Shown in pieces: positions 46,863-53,510 of a stretch of DNA of 61,104 bases (position 1 is the first letter of the stretch; the number at the start of each line of letters is the position of its first letter). Origin of the DNA: a virus. The position numbers and the translations under genes were made by a program. The notes under the pieces are model-generated. The model saw nothing but the letters and a program-made list of their open reading frames with translations. It made no database searches and had not been told where the DNA came from. Where the stretch lies: positions 1 through 61,104 of IMG/VR virus record IMGVR_UViG_3300042691_012873; one strand, 5' to 3'.

Positions 46863-47244
46863 GGCTCCTGCCCGGTTCTGGGCGAGGGTAGTCATGGGGG
46901 CTCCCGATGAATGTTGGGAGTGGTCAGGGTATGTCAATCCCGGCGGGTATGGACAATACAACTATTGGAAGGCACACAGACTCTCATATTTCCTGACTTA
47001 TGGAGAGTGGCCCGATGTTGTTATGCACCTGTGTGATAATCGTTCCTGTGTGAATCCACGGCACTTGCGAGCAGGCTCTCCTGCTGACAACGTTGGAGAT
47101 ATGGTGTCCAAGGGCCGACACGCCAACCAAGCCAAGACCCATTGCAAGTGGGGGCACCCATACAATGACGAGAACACAAAATATGTAGATGGTAGGCGTA
47201 GGTGCAAGAGTTGCATCCAGCGCTGGAACGATGAAAGGAAATAG
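46843..47244 (+). CDS. HNH endonuclease (HNH_3-like)
   Basis: About 133 residues from ATG 46843 (130 from 46852). [34 protein letters not shown], and [20 protein letters not shown] with the Asn-Arg core are typical of the small HNH homing nucleases found in phages. The end has a Cys/His cluster (HCKWGHPYN...CKSC). It overlaps the upstream gene in another frame, a sign of insertion at a gene end. Confidence 0.85.
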   Translation: MFQMYSKAPARFWARVVMGAPDECWEWSGYVNPGGYGQYNYWKAHRLSYFLTYGEWPDVVMHLCDNRSCVNPRHLRAGSPADNVGDMVSKGRHANQAKTHCKWGHPYNDENTKYVDGRRRCKSCIQRWNDERK

Positions 47245-47253
47245 TGATTTCCG

Positions 47254-47460
47254 GTGAAGTCTAACAAGGAACTTACTGAGACTCAGTTTGCTATGCGTCA
47301 CGCTCTCTACCGTGCGGCAAATGAGGTCAACAAGATCATTGACAGTCTTGAGAGTCTTGCATTTGTGAATGAGAACGCAGAGGATCGCATAGAGACTGTG
47401 ACTATCGGATTAAAGAATGTCAAGTATGATATTGCTGATGCGTTGAGTGCTGTAGGGTAA
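47254..47460 (+). CDS. Hypothetical helical protein
   Basis: 68 residues from GTG 47254 (MKSNKELTETQFAMRHALYR), mostly helical (ANEVNKIIDSLESLAFVNEN). Ribosome site weak; a later ATG at 47293 is possible. Confidence 0.5.
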   Translation: MKSNKELTETQFAMRHALYRAANEVNKIIDSLESLAFVNENAEDRIETVTIGLKNVKYDIADALSAVG

Positions 47461-47485
47461 AAATCTGAGGCGGGGCGCGGTCCAA

Positions 47486-47501
47486 TGTGACAATCATCAC
47501 A
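47486..47501 (+). promoter_or_regulatory. CRP/GlxR-like palindrome
   Basis: TGTGA-CAATCA-TCACA, identical to the copy at 39052. A degenerate GC hairpin (47470-47483) precedes and TGTCCGTTTTGCC follows at 47508. Confidence 0.6.
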
Positions 47502-47542
47502 CTCCAATGTCCGTTTTGCCTCTTCCCATCCAACGAAAAGTG

Positions 47543-47551
47543 TGGTAAAGT
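47543..47551 (+). promoter_or_regulatory. Leaderless -10 element
   Basis: TGG then TAAAGT, six bases, ATG 47558. The -35 box is weak. Confidence 0.5.
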
Positions 47552-47557
47552 ATTACC

Positions 47558-47692
47558 ATGATGAAAACAAGAAAGAAGACCCGTGAGGAAGTGCAGTATT
47601 GGCAGGACCTTCGCCGGTCCAATGCTGCCCAGCCCCATCGTAATAAGAGCAAGTATACTAGGAAGGCCAAGCACCGTAATGCCGAATACTGA
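47558..47692 (+). CDS. Small very basic protein
   Basis: 44 residues (MMKTRKKTREEVQYWQDLRR) with over a third Lys, Arg and His; it could bind nucleic acid. Start fits a leaderless promoter. The stop overlaps the next gene. Confidence 0.6.
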   Translation: MMKTRKKTREEVQYWQDLRRSNAAQPHRNKSKYTRKAKHRNAEY

Positions 47693-47822
47693 ATTTGTCT
47701 ATGCCACCCTCATGGTTACTCCTGATGAGGCAAGCGTGCTCAATCAAATCCTTGAGTATACCTATGACAATACCTCTGACCTTAACTATATCAAGGCTGC
47801 TATTCTGAGAGGAGAAATCTAA
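47679..47822 (+). CDS. Hypothetical small protein
   Basis: 47 residues (MPNTEFVYATLMVTPDEASV), starting within the upstream gene. Helical with regular charge pattern. Overlaps the next start by one base. Confidence 0.6.
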   Translation: MPNTEFVYATLMVTPDEASVLNQILEYTYDNTSDLNYIKAAILRGEI

Positions 47823-48067
47823 TGGGAAGTCCTGTTCAGACTCTTATCGACAACGCCGATTATGAGCCTGTCCCTCCTGCCCCTGTCCTTTCCTTGATGG
47901 ACCGTTGCGACCGTTGTATTCAGCGAGCATGGGTGCGGGTGGCAAACAAGAAGGGTCTTCCCTTGCAATTCTGTGCTCATCATGCACGCAAGTTTGAGGC
48001 AAGCCTCATTGGGTTTGCCCAAGATACTATTGATGAGACCGACAACGGTTTTAGTAGGGATAAGTAA
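47822..48067 (+). CDS. DUF7455-like zinc-ribbon protein
   Basis: 81 residues (MGSPVQTLIDNADYEPVPPA). CDRCIQRAWVRV...LPLQFCAHHARKFE is the pattern of a widespread actinobacterial and actinophage zinc-ribbon family (CDRC x AxVR ... LxFCxHH). Function of the family is unknown. Confidence 0.75.
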   Translation: MGSPVQTLIDNADYEPVPPAPVLSLMDRCDRCIQRAWVRVANKKGLPLQFCAHHARKFEASLIGFAQDTIDETDNGFSRDK

Positions 48068-48147
48068 TGAAGATTAAAATTCCCCCCTTCCTGTTGGAAA
48101 ACATCGTTCTCATGGCTACCGGCTTTTTGGCGCTGTGGTTCGGATGA
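48067..48147 (+). CDS. Single-pass membrane peptide
   Basis: 26 residues, MKIKIPPFLLENIVLMATGF then LALWFG, nearly all one membrane segment. TAATG and ATGA overlaps at both ends support translation. Confidence 0.55.
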   Translation: MKIKIPPFLLENIVLMATGFLALWFG

Positions 48148-48326
48148 ACGCACACGTCTATGAAATGCCCTATGATGATGACGAGGACAAATGGATCGTC
48201 TACACTGATAACGACTTCCTGTGCTATGTCGATGGGGATGAGTTTGGGGACTGGATTTCACTCTGGAAGTCAACCCTAGACATTCACATCTATTTCTATA
48301 CCCCGTTGTTTGGGGGGTGCGCATGA
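48144..48326 (+). CDS. Hypothetical small acidic protein
   Basis: 60 residues from ATG 48144 (MNAHVYEMPYDDDEDKWIVY), which overlaps the upstream stop. Acidic, Trp/Tyr-rich. No family. Confidence 0.6.
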   Translation: MNAHVYEMPYDDDEDKWIVYTDNDFLCYVDGDEFGDWISLWKSTLDIHIYFYTPLFGGCA

Positions 48327-48538
48327 AGGTCATTGATAGAATAGAAGTCTATTCGCTTGAAGTAGGGGACAGGGTAATTATCCGTGGCAGTGAGTACGTC
48401 ATTAATTCCATGTTTCCCACCGGCAGCGGGTACATCATTCATCTGTTAGATGAGTGGTCCGAGTTTAAGTCTATTGAGGTATCTGATACCGATACGCTTC
48501 CCTGTATTGTGTTGGATAGTCCCGACTACGAAGAGTAG
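48323..48538 (+). CDS. Hypothetical small beta protein
   Basis: 71 residues from ATG 48323 (MKVIDRIEVYSLEVGDRVII), overlapping the upstream stop. VGDRVIIRGSEYVINSM resembles the SH3-like proteins at 45229 and 52865. End of this cluster. Confidence 0.65.
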   Translation: MKVIDRIEVYSLEVGDRVIIRGSEYVINSMFPTGSGYIIHLLDEWSEFKSIEVSDTDTLPCIVLDSPDYEE

Positions 48539-48555
48539 CGTTACCGAAACGTGAC

Positions 48556-48584
48556 TTGACAATAGCGCCGGTATCCGGTATACT
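48556..48584 (+). promoter_or_regulatory. Consensus sigma70-type promoter
   Basis: TTGACA, 17-base spacer, TATACT. One of the strongest matches in the window. Confidence 0.8.
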
Positions 48585-48625
48585 TGAGTCATCAGAAAGA
48601 CCCACTACAGCACTAAGGAATACAT

Positions 48626-48808
48626 ATGCCGAGCAAGCCCAAGTCAGTCAAGGTTGGCGACACCTACCGTACCTCCCGTTCGGGCCTCCGTGGTACCGTT
48701 CTAGATATCCACAAGCACAACGGTCGGAAGATCGTGGAGATGACCGTCAATGACGACGTTATCTTCTCTACCCTCCCACGGGGCATCCGTGCCAACGTTA
48801 CTGTCTAA
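48626..48808 (+). CDS. Hypothetical basic SH3-like protein
   Basis: 60 residues (MPSKPKSVKVGDTYRTSRSG), with VKVGDTYRTSRSGLRGTVLD like a KOW/SH3 barrel, and Lys/His-rich middle. AAGGAA ribosome site. Monocistronic, with a strong promoter and a hairpin after it. Confidence 0.7.
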   Translation: MPSKPKSVKVGDTYRTSRSGLRGTVLDIHKHNGRKIVEMTVNDDVIFSTLPRGIRANVTV

Positions 48809-48817
48809 TTAAAAAAC

Positions 48818-48858
48818 GGTAAGACCCCACTCTATGAGATAGAGATAAGACTCTTACC
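48818..48858 (+). terminator. Nested hairpin
   Basis: Outer GGTAAGA/TCTTACC and inner CTCTAT-GAG-ATAGAG stems, 10 bases past the stop. It lacks a T tract, so it may be a processing or stability element. Confidence 0.5.
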
Positions 48859-49007
48859 ATATGCCACCCAAGCAAGGGGATAAAGGTGGCCTTCAACTTC
48901 CTCACTACTGGTCATAGTGGGGAATGGACGAAAGATGTGAGGTACCTTTCCCTCTTTCCTTTCGACCAACATCCTGAGTATGATGTAAAACTACTCAAAT
49001 ACTTTTT
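48859..49007 (+). other. No convincing gene
   Basis: An open frame from GTG 48886 runs through the hairpin and operator that follow and has no ribosome site. I do not call it. Confidence 0.4.
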
Positions 49008-49041
49008 GCGGGGCGCGACCCGCCCTGTGACCGACATCACA
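49008..49041 (+). promoter_or_regulatory. GC hairpin plus CRP/GlxR-like palindrome
   Basis: GCGGG-GCGCGA-CCCGC at 49008-49023, then TGTGA-CCGACA-TCACA at 49026-49041. Confidence 0.6.
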
Positions 49042-49051
49042 ACACCAGAAG

Positions 49052-49081
49052 TTGACTCCCAGAGCAATTATGTGGTATTGT
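49052..49081 (+). promoter_or_regulatory. Promoter for 49105
   Basis: TTGACT, 18-base spacer ending TGG, TATTGT. Confidence 0.6.
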
Positions 49082-49104
49082 AGTGTCAACAGAAAGGGAA
49101 AATA

Positions 49105-49221
49105 ATGGCTATTTTCGAGTTTTCAGACGGCTTCGACGCTCAAGGCTGGTACACTGAGCAGATGATGCGGGGTCATTTCGATGAGGATTCCCTTGACTCG
49201 TGGGGCTTCGGGGACGAGTAG
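49105..49221 (+). CDS. Small acidic protein
   Basis: 38 residues (MAIFEFSDGFDAQGWYTEQM), Asp/Phe/Trp-rich. AGAAAGGGAA before the ATG; stands alone between two operator cassettes. Confidence 0.55.
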   Translation: MAIFEFSDGFDAQGWYTEQMMRGHFDEDSLDSWGFGDE

Positions 49222-49235
49222 GCCCCGCGCCCCCG

Positions 49236-49251
49236 TGTGTTACACATCACA
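49236..49251 (+). promoter_or_regulatory. CRP/GlxR-like palindrome
   Basis: TGTGT-TACACA-TCACA, one mismatch, 10 bases upstream of the -35 box. Confidence 0.5.
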
Positions 49252-49261
49252 CTCTCAGGAC

Positions 49262-49290
49262 TTGACTACAGCCCCCATCGATGCTATAGT
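49262..49290 (+). promoter_or_regulatory. Leaderless promoter for 49297
   Basis: TTGACT, 17-base spacer, TATAGT, six bases, ATG. Confidence 0.75.
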
Positions 49291-49296
49291 AGAACT

Positions 49297-49545
49297 ATGA
49301 ATGAGACCAAGGAAGCGGTTCACAGCCCCGCCACTATCGACTGTGTAGAGTGCGCCTATGAGGGTCGTGGCCTCCACAACGCCATGCCTTTCGCTGGCAT
49401 CCACCAGCGTGGGGAGGACTGGACCAACGTTGCCTATGGTCCTTGCCCGGTGTGTGGCGAGCGCACCACCGCTCTGTGGGGCTTTGAGATGCTGGCCCCC
49501 ATTACCCGTAGCAATATTTCTGATGAGGACTGGTACGTTCGATGA
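49297..49545 (+). CDS. Zinc-ribbon protein
   Basis: 82 residues from ATG 49297 (MNETKEAVHSPATIDCVECA). CVEC near residue 16 and CPVCGERTTALWGFE near 52 are paired zinc knuckles. Ends with ATGA overlap. Leaderless by promoter spacing; a longer open frame upstream runs through the operator and is rejected. Confidence 0.7.
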   Translation: MNETKEAVHSPATIDCVECAYEGRGLHNAMPFAGIHQRGEDWTNVAYGPCPVCGERTTALWGFEMLAPITRSNISDEDWYVR

Positions 49546-49748
49546 ATGACGATTTTGACTTCGTGATGGAGTCGTGTGGCTGGGGTACTGATGAGCAGTA
49601 CGGCTACTACGGTGATCCCTATGAGTACCCCGAGACAATGTGGGAAGACCTCACAGACGAGGACCATGCCGAGATGAAGGCATCCTTTGATGAGCCTATG
49701 ATGGGCTATGAGGACTTCTATGCTGAGGCTGCACTGAATAGGGAGTAA
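49542..49748 (+). CDS. Small acidic protein
   Basis: 68 residues (MNDDFDFVMESCGWGTDEQY), about a third Asp and Glu with many Tyr. Such very acidic small phage proteins can mimic DNA, but there is no direct evidence here. Confidence 0.6.
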   Translation: MNDDFDFVMESCGWGTDEQYGYYGDPYEYPETMWEDLTDEDHAEMKASFDEPMMGYEDFYAEAALNRE

Positions 49749-49775
49749 GGGTACCCTAACCCTACCCGCGCCCCG

Positions 49776-49820
49776 TGTGATCTATCTCACATTGACAATG
49801 GTTTCCAAGTCCGGTATACT
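49776..49820 (+). promoter_or_regulatory. CRP-like palindrome abutting a consensus promoter
   Basis: TGTGA-TCTATC-TCACA at 49776-49791 is followed at once by TTGACA, 17 bases and TATACT (49792-49820). A bound protein would touch the -35 box. Confidence 0.7.
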
Positions 49821-49974
49821 TAGAGTAGCAAAAAGGGGAGAATCGGACAGTTCGGACACCCAAAACGGGCAAAACGGACATTCGATCCTCCCCCAAACTG
49901 GGTCAAACCGGACACCCTGCCCGAAACGGATTACGGACTAACTAAAAATATCGCAGGAAAAATGAATTTTCCTC
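49821..49974 (+). promoter_or_regulatory. Repeat-rich leader with CGGACA boxes
   Basis: No gene. Repeats of CGGACA and CGGGC-type boxes occur (near 49845, 49855, 49865, 49878, 49909), several as AAACGGACA, the reverse of the TGTCCGTTT box in other cassettes. A first transcript would start here, and a second promoter lies at 49975. Confidence 0.5.
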
Positions 49975-50003
49975 TTGACAACCTGCGCCGGATCGTGTAT
50001 ACT
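49975..50003 (+). promoter_or_regulatory. Consensus promoter for DUF932 gene
   Basis: TTGACA, 17-base spacer, TATACT. Confidence 0.8.
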
Positions 50004-50020
50004 TAGACTATAACAACAAC

Positions 50021-50035
50021 GAGGGATTGTCCCTC
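50021..50035 (+). promoter_or_regulatory. 5' leader hairpin
   Basis: GAGGGA-TTG-TCCCTC, six base pairs, eight bases before the AAAGGAAG ribosome site. The leader at 51351 carries a similar hairpin. Confidence 0.55.
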
Positions 50036-50053
50036 ACGAAAGGAAGTAACAAA

Positions 50054-51058
50054 ATGGCACATATGCTTGAGCAGTACGAGGATATGGCGACCTTCGCCTC
50101 CCTGCGTCAGCCTGCATGGCATGGTCTGGGCACCATCCTTGAGGATGAGGTCACTACCGAGGAAATGCTGGCAGCAGCACACCTCAACGATTGGAACGTT
50201 CGGCTTGAGCCGATCAAGTTCCCTAAGAATACCAACAGTCATAAGGACTGGTTCTCTACCGTTCGCACCAACCCGTTTGACCGTTCTCAGAAGGACGTTC
50301 TTGGTGTCGTGGGCGAGCGTTACAAGGTGCTCCAGAATGAGGAACTGTTTGCCTTCGGTGATAACATCCTTGACGGTGCTCGCTGGGAGACTGCTGGCGC
50401 TATCAAGAATGGTACCGTCGTGTTCGGCTCCCTCGCTCTTGAGCGTGAGACTGTCCTTGACCCCAAGGGTGTCAGTGATAAGGTGAAGTCTTACCTGCTG
50501 GTTCATACCTCGCATGACGGCTCGCTTGCTATTCAGGCCAGCGTTACCCCCGTCCGTGTGGTCTGCCAGAACACGCTCAACATGGCTGTTGGCGCTCGTG
50601 GCAAGGCTGCAAAGCAGTCCTACCGTATCCGTCACACTCAGACTCTTGAGGGCCGTATTGCTGCTGCTCGTGAGGCTCTTGGTCTGGCTCACGCCTACAT
50701 GGATGAGTTCGACAAGCAGGCTGCTGAGATGATTGCCAAGGAGATTAGCGATAAGCAGTTCTTCGACATCATCACCGCTGCCTACCCGGTTCCTGACAAG
50801 GATGCTAAGGGCTCGTTCTCCAAGTGGGAGAAGAAGGTTGACACGATCAACTCTATCTACACTGGTGAGACTAACGGCATGATCGCCGGTACTGCGTGGG
50901 GATGCCTGAATGCCCTGACCGAACGACTGGATTGGTACAGGAACCCCCGCAAGGGTGACGCAACCGCCGTTCTGGCTGCTGCCTCTGGTTTTGATGCCGC
51001 CACGAATGCGGAGAAGAACCGGCTCCTTGGGATTGTTAAGCAGGTCGCTGGCCTGTAA
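50054..51058 (+). CDS. DUF932 phage/plasmid-like protein
   Basis: 334 residues from ATG 50054 (MAHMLEQYEDMATFASLRQP), chosen for AAAGGAAG. It has the family look: PAWHGLGTILEDEVTTEEML, GVVGERYKVLQNEELFAFGD, FGSLALERETVL, SVTPVRVVCQNTLNMA and a helical C-terminal half. This family is common in phages and plasmids; its role is unknown. Two promoters and a leader hairpin suggest strong, early expression. It is the largest plus-strand gene here. Confidence 0.85.
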   Translation: MAHMLEQYEDMATFASLRQPAWHGLGTILEDEVTTEEMLAAAHLNDWNVRLEPIKFPKNTNSHKDWFSTVRTNPFDRSQKDVLGVVGERYKVLQNEELFAFGDNILDGARWETAGAIKNGTVVFGSLALERETVLDPKGVSDKVKSYLLVHTSHDGSLAIQASVTPVRVVCQNTLNMAVGARGKAAKQSYRIRHTQTLEGRIAAAREALGLAHAYMDEFDKQAAEMIAKEISDKQFFDIITAAYPVPDKDAKGSFSKWEKKVDTINSIYTGETNGMIAGTAWGCLNALTERLDWYRNPRKGDATAVLAAASGFDAATNAEKNRLLGIVKQVAGL

Positions 51059-51203
51059 TCTCTAAATAGTGGAGGGCGGCCCTGAGAATCTCGGGGTCGT
51101 CCTTCATTAATCCCAAGGCAGTATTACAATTTGCGCAGAGGATTCCTCTCACCAAATTTGTCTTGTGATCGTGGTCGGTATGTGCGTCAGAATCTTTCTG
51201 GAA
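51036..51203 (-). pseudogene. Remnant of an endonuclease VII-like HNH gene
   Basis: The minus strand reads DAHTDHDHKTNLVRGILCAN then CNTALGLMKDDPEILRAALH before a TAA at 51036-51038. This matches the C-terminus of the intact endonuclease at 38386-38913 (IDHDHACC...VRGVLCTKCNAALG). The upstream part is replaced by a GC hairpin and AT-rich DNA, with no start codon. Its end overlaps the DUF932 gene on the other strand. Confidence 0.75.
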
Positions 51204-51306
51204 AATTTTGCGGGGCGCGGCCCCGAAAATTTATCTACAATTTTTTCCACAAATTTTATCCCGAACTTCTTGGGCAAAAAATTCTAAGATTTTTCTGGCG
51301 AAACTC
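51204..51306 (+). other. GC hairpin and AT-rich spacer
   Basis: CGGGGC-GCG-GCCCCG at 51211-51225, a perfect copy of the repeated hairpin, followed by about 80 bases rich in AAATTTT runs like those at 55446-55574. No gene. Confidence 0.5.
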
Positions 51307-51365
51307 TTGCGCTGTGGGTCAGAGTAGGGTATACTTAGACCTATAGAAGCGAGGGAAACGCCCTC
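51307..51365 (+). promoter_or_regulatory. Promoter and leader hairpin for 51380
   Basis: TTGCGC, 17-base spacer, TATACT (51307-51335), then GAGGG-AAACG-CCCTC at 51351-51365 before the AAAGGAAC ribosome site. Confidence 0.65.
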
Positions 51366-51379
51366 CGTGAAAGGAACAA

Positions 51380-51742
51380 ATGCCCGAGTACGAAGAGGTG
51401 CTGGCAATGTCTGAGCGCATTGAGCGGCTGGAACAGACCGTGAACACCAAGAACCGCATGATTGCTGAGTTGGAAGAGTATCTCAAGGAAAACATTGAGG
51501 ACCTTGAGGATCATGCTGAGCCTATTGCTAAGATTTTTGGCTTCTCTCTCACGCAGGAGATTTACGTTGAGGGTGACTTCCACTTCTCTGGCTACGTTAC
51601 CGTGCCGCTGGTGGGCTTCGATTGCGATGACATTGAGGCCGAGGTCTCTGGTGAGGTCCACTTCTCCTCCTATACCTCCGACATTGACAACATCAGCATT
51701 GATGTCGATGATGTTTCCAACTTCTCTTGGAGCGGTGCGTGA
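51380..51742 (+). CDS. Hypothetical protein with N-terminal coiled coil
   Basis: 120 residues. Residues 4-45 form a Glu/Leu-rich coiled coil (SERIERLEQTVNTKNRMIAE). The remainder is acidic, beta-rich (EVHFSSYTSDIDNISIDVDD). First gene of a seven-gene run sharing the pattern of overlapping starts. Confidence 0.7.
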   Translation: MPEYEEVLAMSERIERLEQTVNTKNRMIAELEEYLKENIEDLEDHAEPIAKIFGFSLTQEIYVEGDFHFSGYVTVPLVGFDCDDIEAEVSGEVHFSSYTSDIDNISIDVDDVSNFSWSGA

Positions 51743-51945
51743 TGGGAACCTACGTTGTGTACGTCAATGCCTACTTCTCTGACTCGTTTGAGGTAGAGGC
51801 TAACTCCTACGATGAGGCTCTTAACACTGCCTCTATTGAGTTTTCCGAGAATTGGTCGGCCTACTCTGCCAACGGTGGCTACACTATGCCATTTGACAAC
51901 TACGAAATTGACAGTGTTGAGGAGCCTGAGGATGAGGACGAGTGA
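51742..51945 (+). CDS. Hypothetical small acidic protein
   Basis: 67 residues from ATG 51742 (MGTYVVYVNAYFSDSFEVEA), overlapping the upstream stop. Ends PEDEDE. Beta strand then helix (YDEALNTASIEFSENW), a layout shared with the products at 46099 and 46722. Confidence 0.65.
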   Translation: MGTYVVYVNAYFSDSFEVEANSYDEALNTASIEFSENWSAYSANGGYTMPFDNYEIDSVEEPEDEDE

Positions 51946-52091
51946 TGATTTACTCCGGTTACATTGAGTGCGGTGGGCACGAGGCAGACTATGAGTTTGA
52001 GTCTGATGAGATTCTGGACGGTATGGGACAGTTGGAATGGCTGCTTTCCTCCGGTACCCTGCAAATTATGGACGATGCTCCCCGTGAGTAG
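51945..52091 (+). CDS. Hypothetical small acidic protein
   Basis: 48 residues (MIYSGYIECGGHEADYEFES), start overlapping the previous stop by one base. Acidic, no family. Confidence 0.6.
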   Translation: MIYSGYIECGGHEADYEFESDEILDGMGQLEWLLSSGTLQIMDDAPRE

Positions 52092-52104
52092 GATGAGGAT
52101 GACT

Positions 52105-52263
52105 ATGAAGACTGAGTGGAACACCCAAGAACTGCAAGAGGACTTTGAGGTTCTTGGTTTCGTTGCTCCGTTTGTTGTTGTGAATCGTAAGTCTGACGGT
52201 GTGCAGGGCACACTTGAGTTTACTCACGCTCCCCGTGTCTACTTTAACTGGCAGGAGGCATAA
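52105..52263 (+). CDS. Small conserved-looking phage protein
   Basis: 52 residues from ATG 52105 (MKTEWNTQELQEDFEVLGFV), with GAGG six bases upstream; ATGs at 52093 and 52099 are alternatives. The pattern NTxELQxDFxVxGFxAPFV, RKSDGVQGTLEF, PRVYFNW is one I have seen in actinophage small proteins. Function unknown. Confidence 0.65.
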   Translation: MKTEWNTQELQEDFEVLGFVAPFVVVNRKSDGVQGTLEFTHAPRVYFNWQEA

Positions 52264-52850
52264 TGCTACCAGAGTATATCATGGCCCAGCAGACGTTTAC
52301 CTATAACGTTGAGGATGCCCGCACCTACCTGCGGGAAATGGACATTGATCCTACTGACGAAGAAGTTATCTCACTTATTGAGTCATGGGCAGAGGAAGAG
52401 TTTGGCTGGGGGAACTACACCCTCCTTGGTCCCGATGGATGGAGAGGAACTGGCATGAGTGCATGGATCGTAAGCAAGCGTCACATTGACGCTCTTGTGT
52501 ATTGGGCTGATATGCTGGGGGTATCCAAGGCAGACAAGACCAACATGGGGAAGATGCTCTGGAAGGAGAATCACAGGTCTATCAACTATCGCTATGGCGA
52601 GCGAGGTCGGACCCCCTCCTATCGTTGGTCGAAGCCGTTTGCCTCTACTCAGCGTCACTATGACGACTATGACCCTGAGAGTATGGACCAAGCGCTCCAT
52701 CTGGTTCGTTGCTATGACTACCAGACCTGTGAGACCGCCGACTACTGGCAGACTCCCGCTGGTCGTCTTATTGTTAAGTTGGAAACAGCACTTATGCGTA
52801 TGGGGGCAGACCCCAAGCGTGACGGTGCGAAGCCACCGTGGGGTATCTAA
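52263..52850 (+). CDS. Hypothetical protein
   Basis: 195 residues (MLPEYIMAQQTFTYNVEDAR), TAATG overlap with the upstream gene. Helical N-terminus (DPTDEEVISLIESWAEEEFG), then an SRYRYG-type basic and aromatic middle (SINYRYGERGRTPSYRW). The second Met (MAQQTF) may be the true start. No recognised family. Confidence 0.65.
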   Translation: MLPEYIMAQQTFTYNVEDARTYLREMDIDPTDEEVISLIESWAEEEFGWGNYTLLGPDGWRGTGMSAWIVSKRHIDALVYWADMLGVSKADKTNMGKMLWKENHRSINYRYGERGRTPSYRWSKPFASTQRHYDDYDPESMDQALHLVRCYDYQTCETADYWQTPAGRLIVKLETALMRMGADPKRDGAKPPWGI

Positions 52851-52864
52851 TGAAGGGAAATGAA

Positions 52865-53179
52865 ATGGAAACCAAGATCAAGTTCGATGACTACTACATT
52901 ATTGCAGCGGGTATTCTGAATGGAGAGTTTGATGAGTACCTTGATGGTATGATGCAGACTATCAAGAGTAGGATGGATGCGCTTGCTCCCAAGGCTACTG
53001 ACTACAATGTAGGGGATAGGGTGCGTTACACTTCCAATACCCGGCCCAAGTACCTTGCTGGTGAGCAGGGAACTATCGTCCAGATCAATAGGACCAAGGT
53101 TGTTGTCCAACTTGATAGGCCATGTGGTCGCTTCCGTGGACGTATCACTACTCCCGTCAATCTGATTGAAGGTATTTAA
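52865..53179 (+). CDS. Hypothetical protein with KOW/SH3-like barrel
   Basis: 104 residues from ATG 52865 (METKIKFDDYYIIAAGILNG), with GAAGGGAAA upstream. C-terminal half NVGDRVRYTSNTRPKYLAGE then QGTIVQINRTKVVVQLDRP is a clear SH3/KOW-like pattern, often nucleic-acid or protein binding. Confidence 0.7.
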   Translation: METKIKFDDYYIIAAGILNGEFDEYLDGMMQTIKSRMDALAPKATDYNVGDRVRYTSNTRPKYLAGEQGTIVQINRTKVVVQLDRPCGRFRGRITTPVNLIEGI

Positions 53180-53180
53180 G

Positions 53181-53393
53181 ATGGAATATCACTACATCGT
53201 GTCATACAACGACCATACCCACAAGTGGTCTGTTGAGGATGAGACCAAGTATCTTGACGGCAATGTCTGGGACACTGCTGCTGAGGAATGGTTTTATCCC
53301 GAGTCTTGGACACCGGAAGCATACCAAGATATAAAGTGTAGGCAGATGGTGGAAGTGCTGGCTACAATCTGGCCTGAGTGCCGGATTGATTAG
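53181..53393 (+). CDS. Hypothetical small protein
   Basis: 70 residues (MEYHYIVSYNDHTHKWSVED), two bases after the upstream stop. Trp/Tyr/Glu-rich. Last gene of the run. Confidence 0.65.
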   Translation: MEYHYIVSYNDHTHKWSVEDETKYLDGNVWDTAAEEWFYPESWTPEAYQDIKCRQMVEVLATIWPECRID

Positions 53394-53445
53394 TGTTCCT
53401 TGGGATGGGAACCGCCGCTGGCCTGTATGGGTCGGTGTCCCAGAG

Positions 53446-53489
53446 CGGGGGTAGTTAGTATTGACAACTGCCCCCGTTTCTGGTAGAAT
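53446..53489 (+). promoter_or_regulatory. Terminator hairpin containing the next promoter's -35 box
   Basis: CGGGGG-T-AGTT pairs with AACT-G-CCCCCG (53446-53476) and is followed by TTTCTGG. TTGACA (53461-53466) lies across loop and stem; 17 bases on is TAGAAT (53484-53489). Confidence 0.75.
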
Positions 53490-53510
53490 AGAACCAAGCA
53501 AAGGAGTGAA

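Noticed and set aside
48886-49083. 65-codon open frame starting at GTG 48886
   Set aside because: No ribosome site, and it runs through a GC hairpin, an operator palindrome and a -35 box.
49542-49748. Anti-restriction DNA mimic
   Set aside because: The protein is very acidic, but no family signature (Ocr, ArdA) is visible, so I leave it unnamed.
50003-50692. 229-codon minus-strand frame opposite the DUF932 gene
   Set aside because: The plus-strand gene has a family pattern, promoter and ribosome site; the antisense frame has none.
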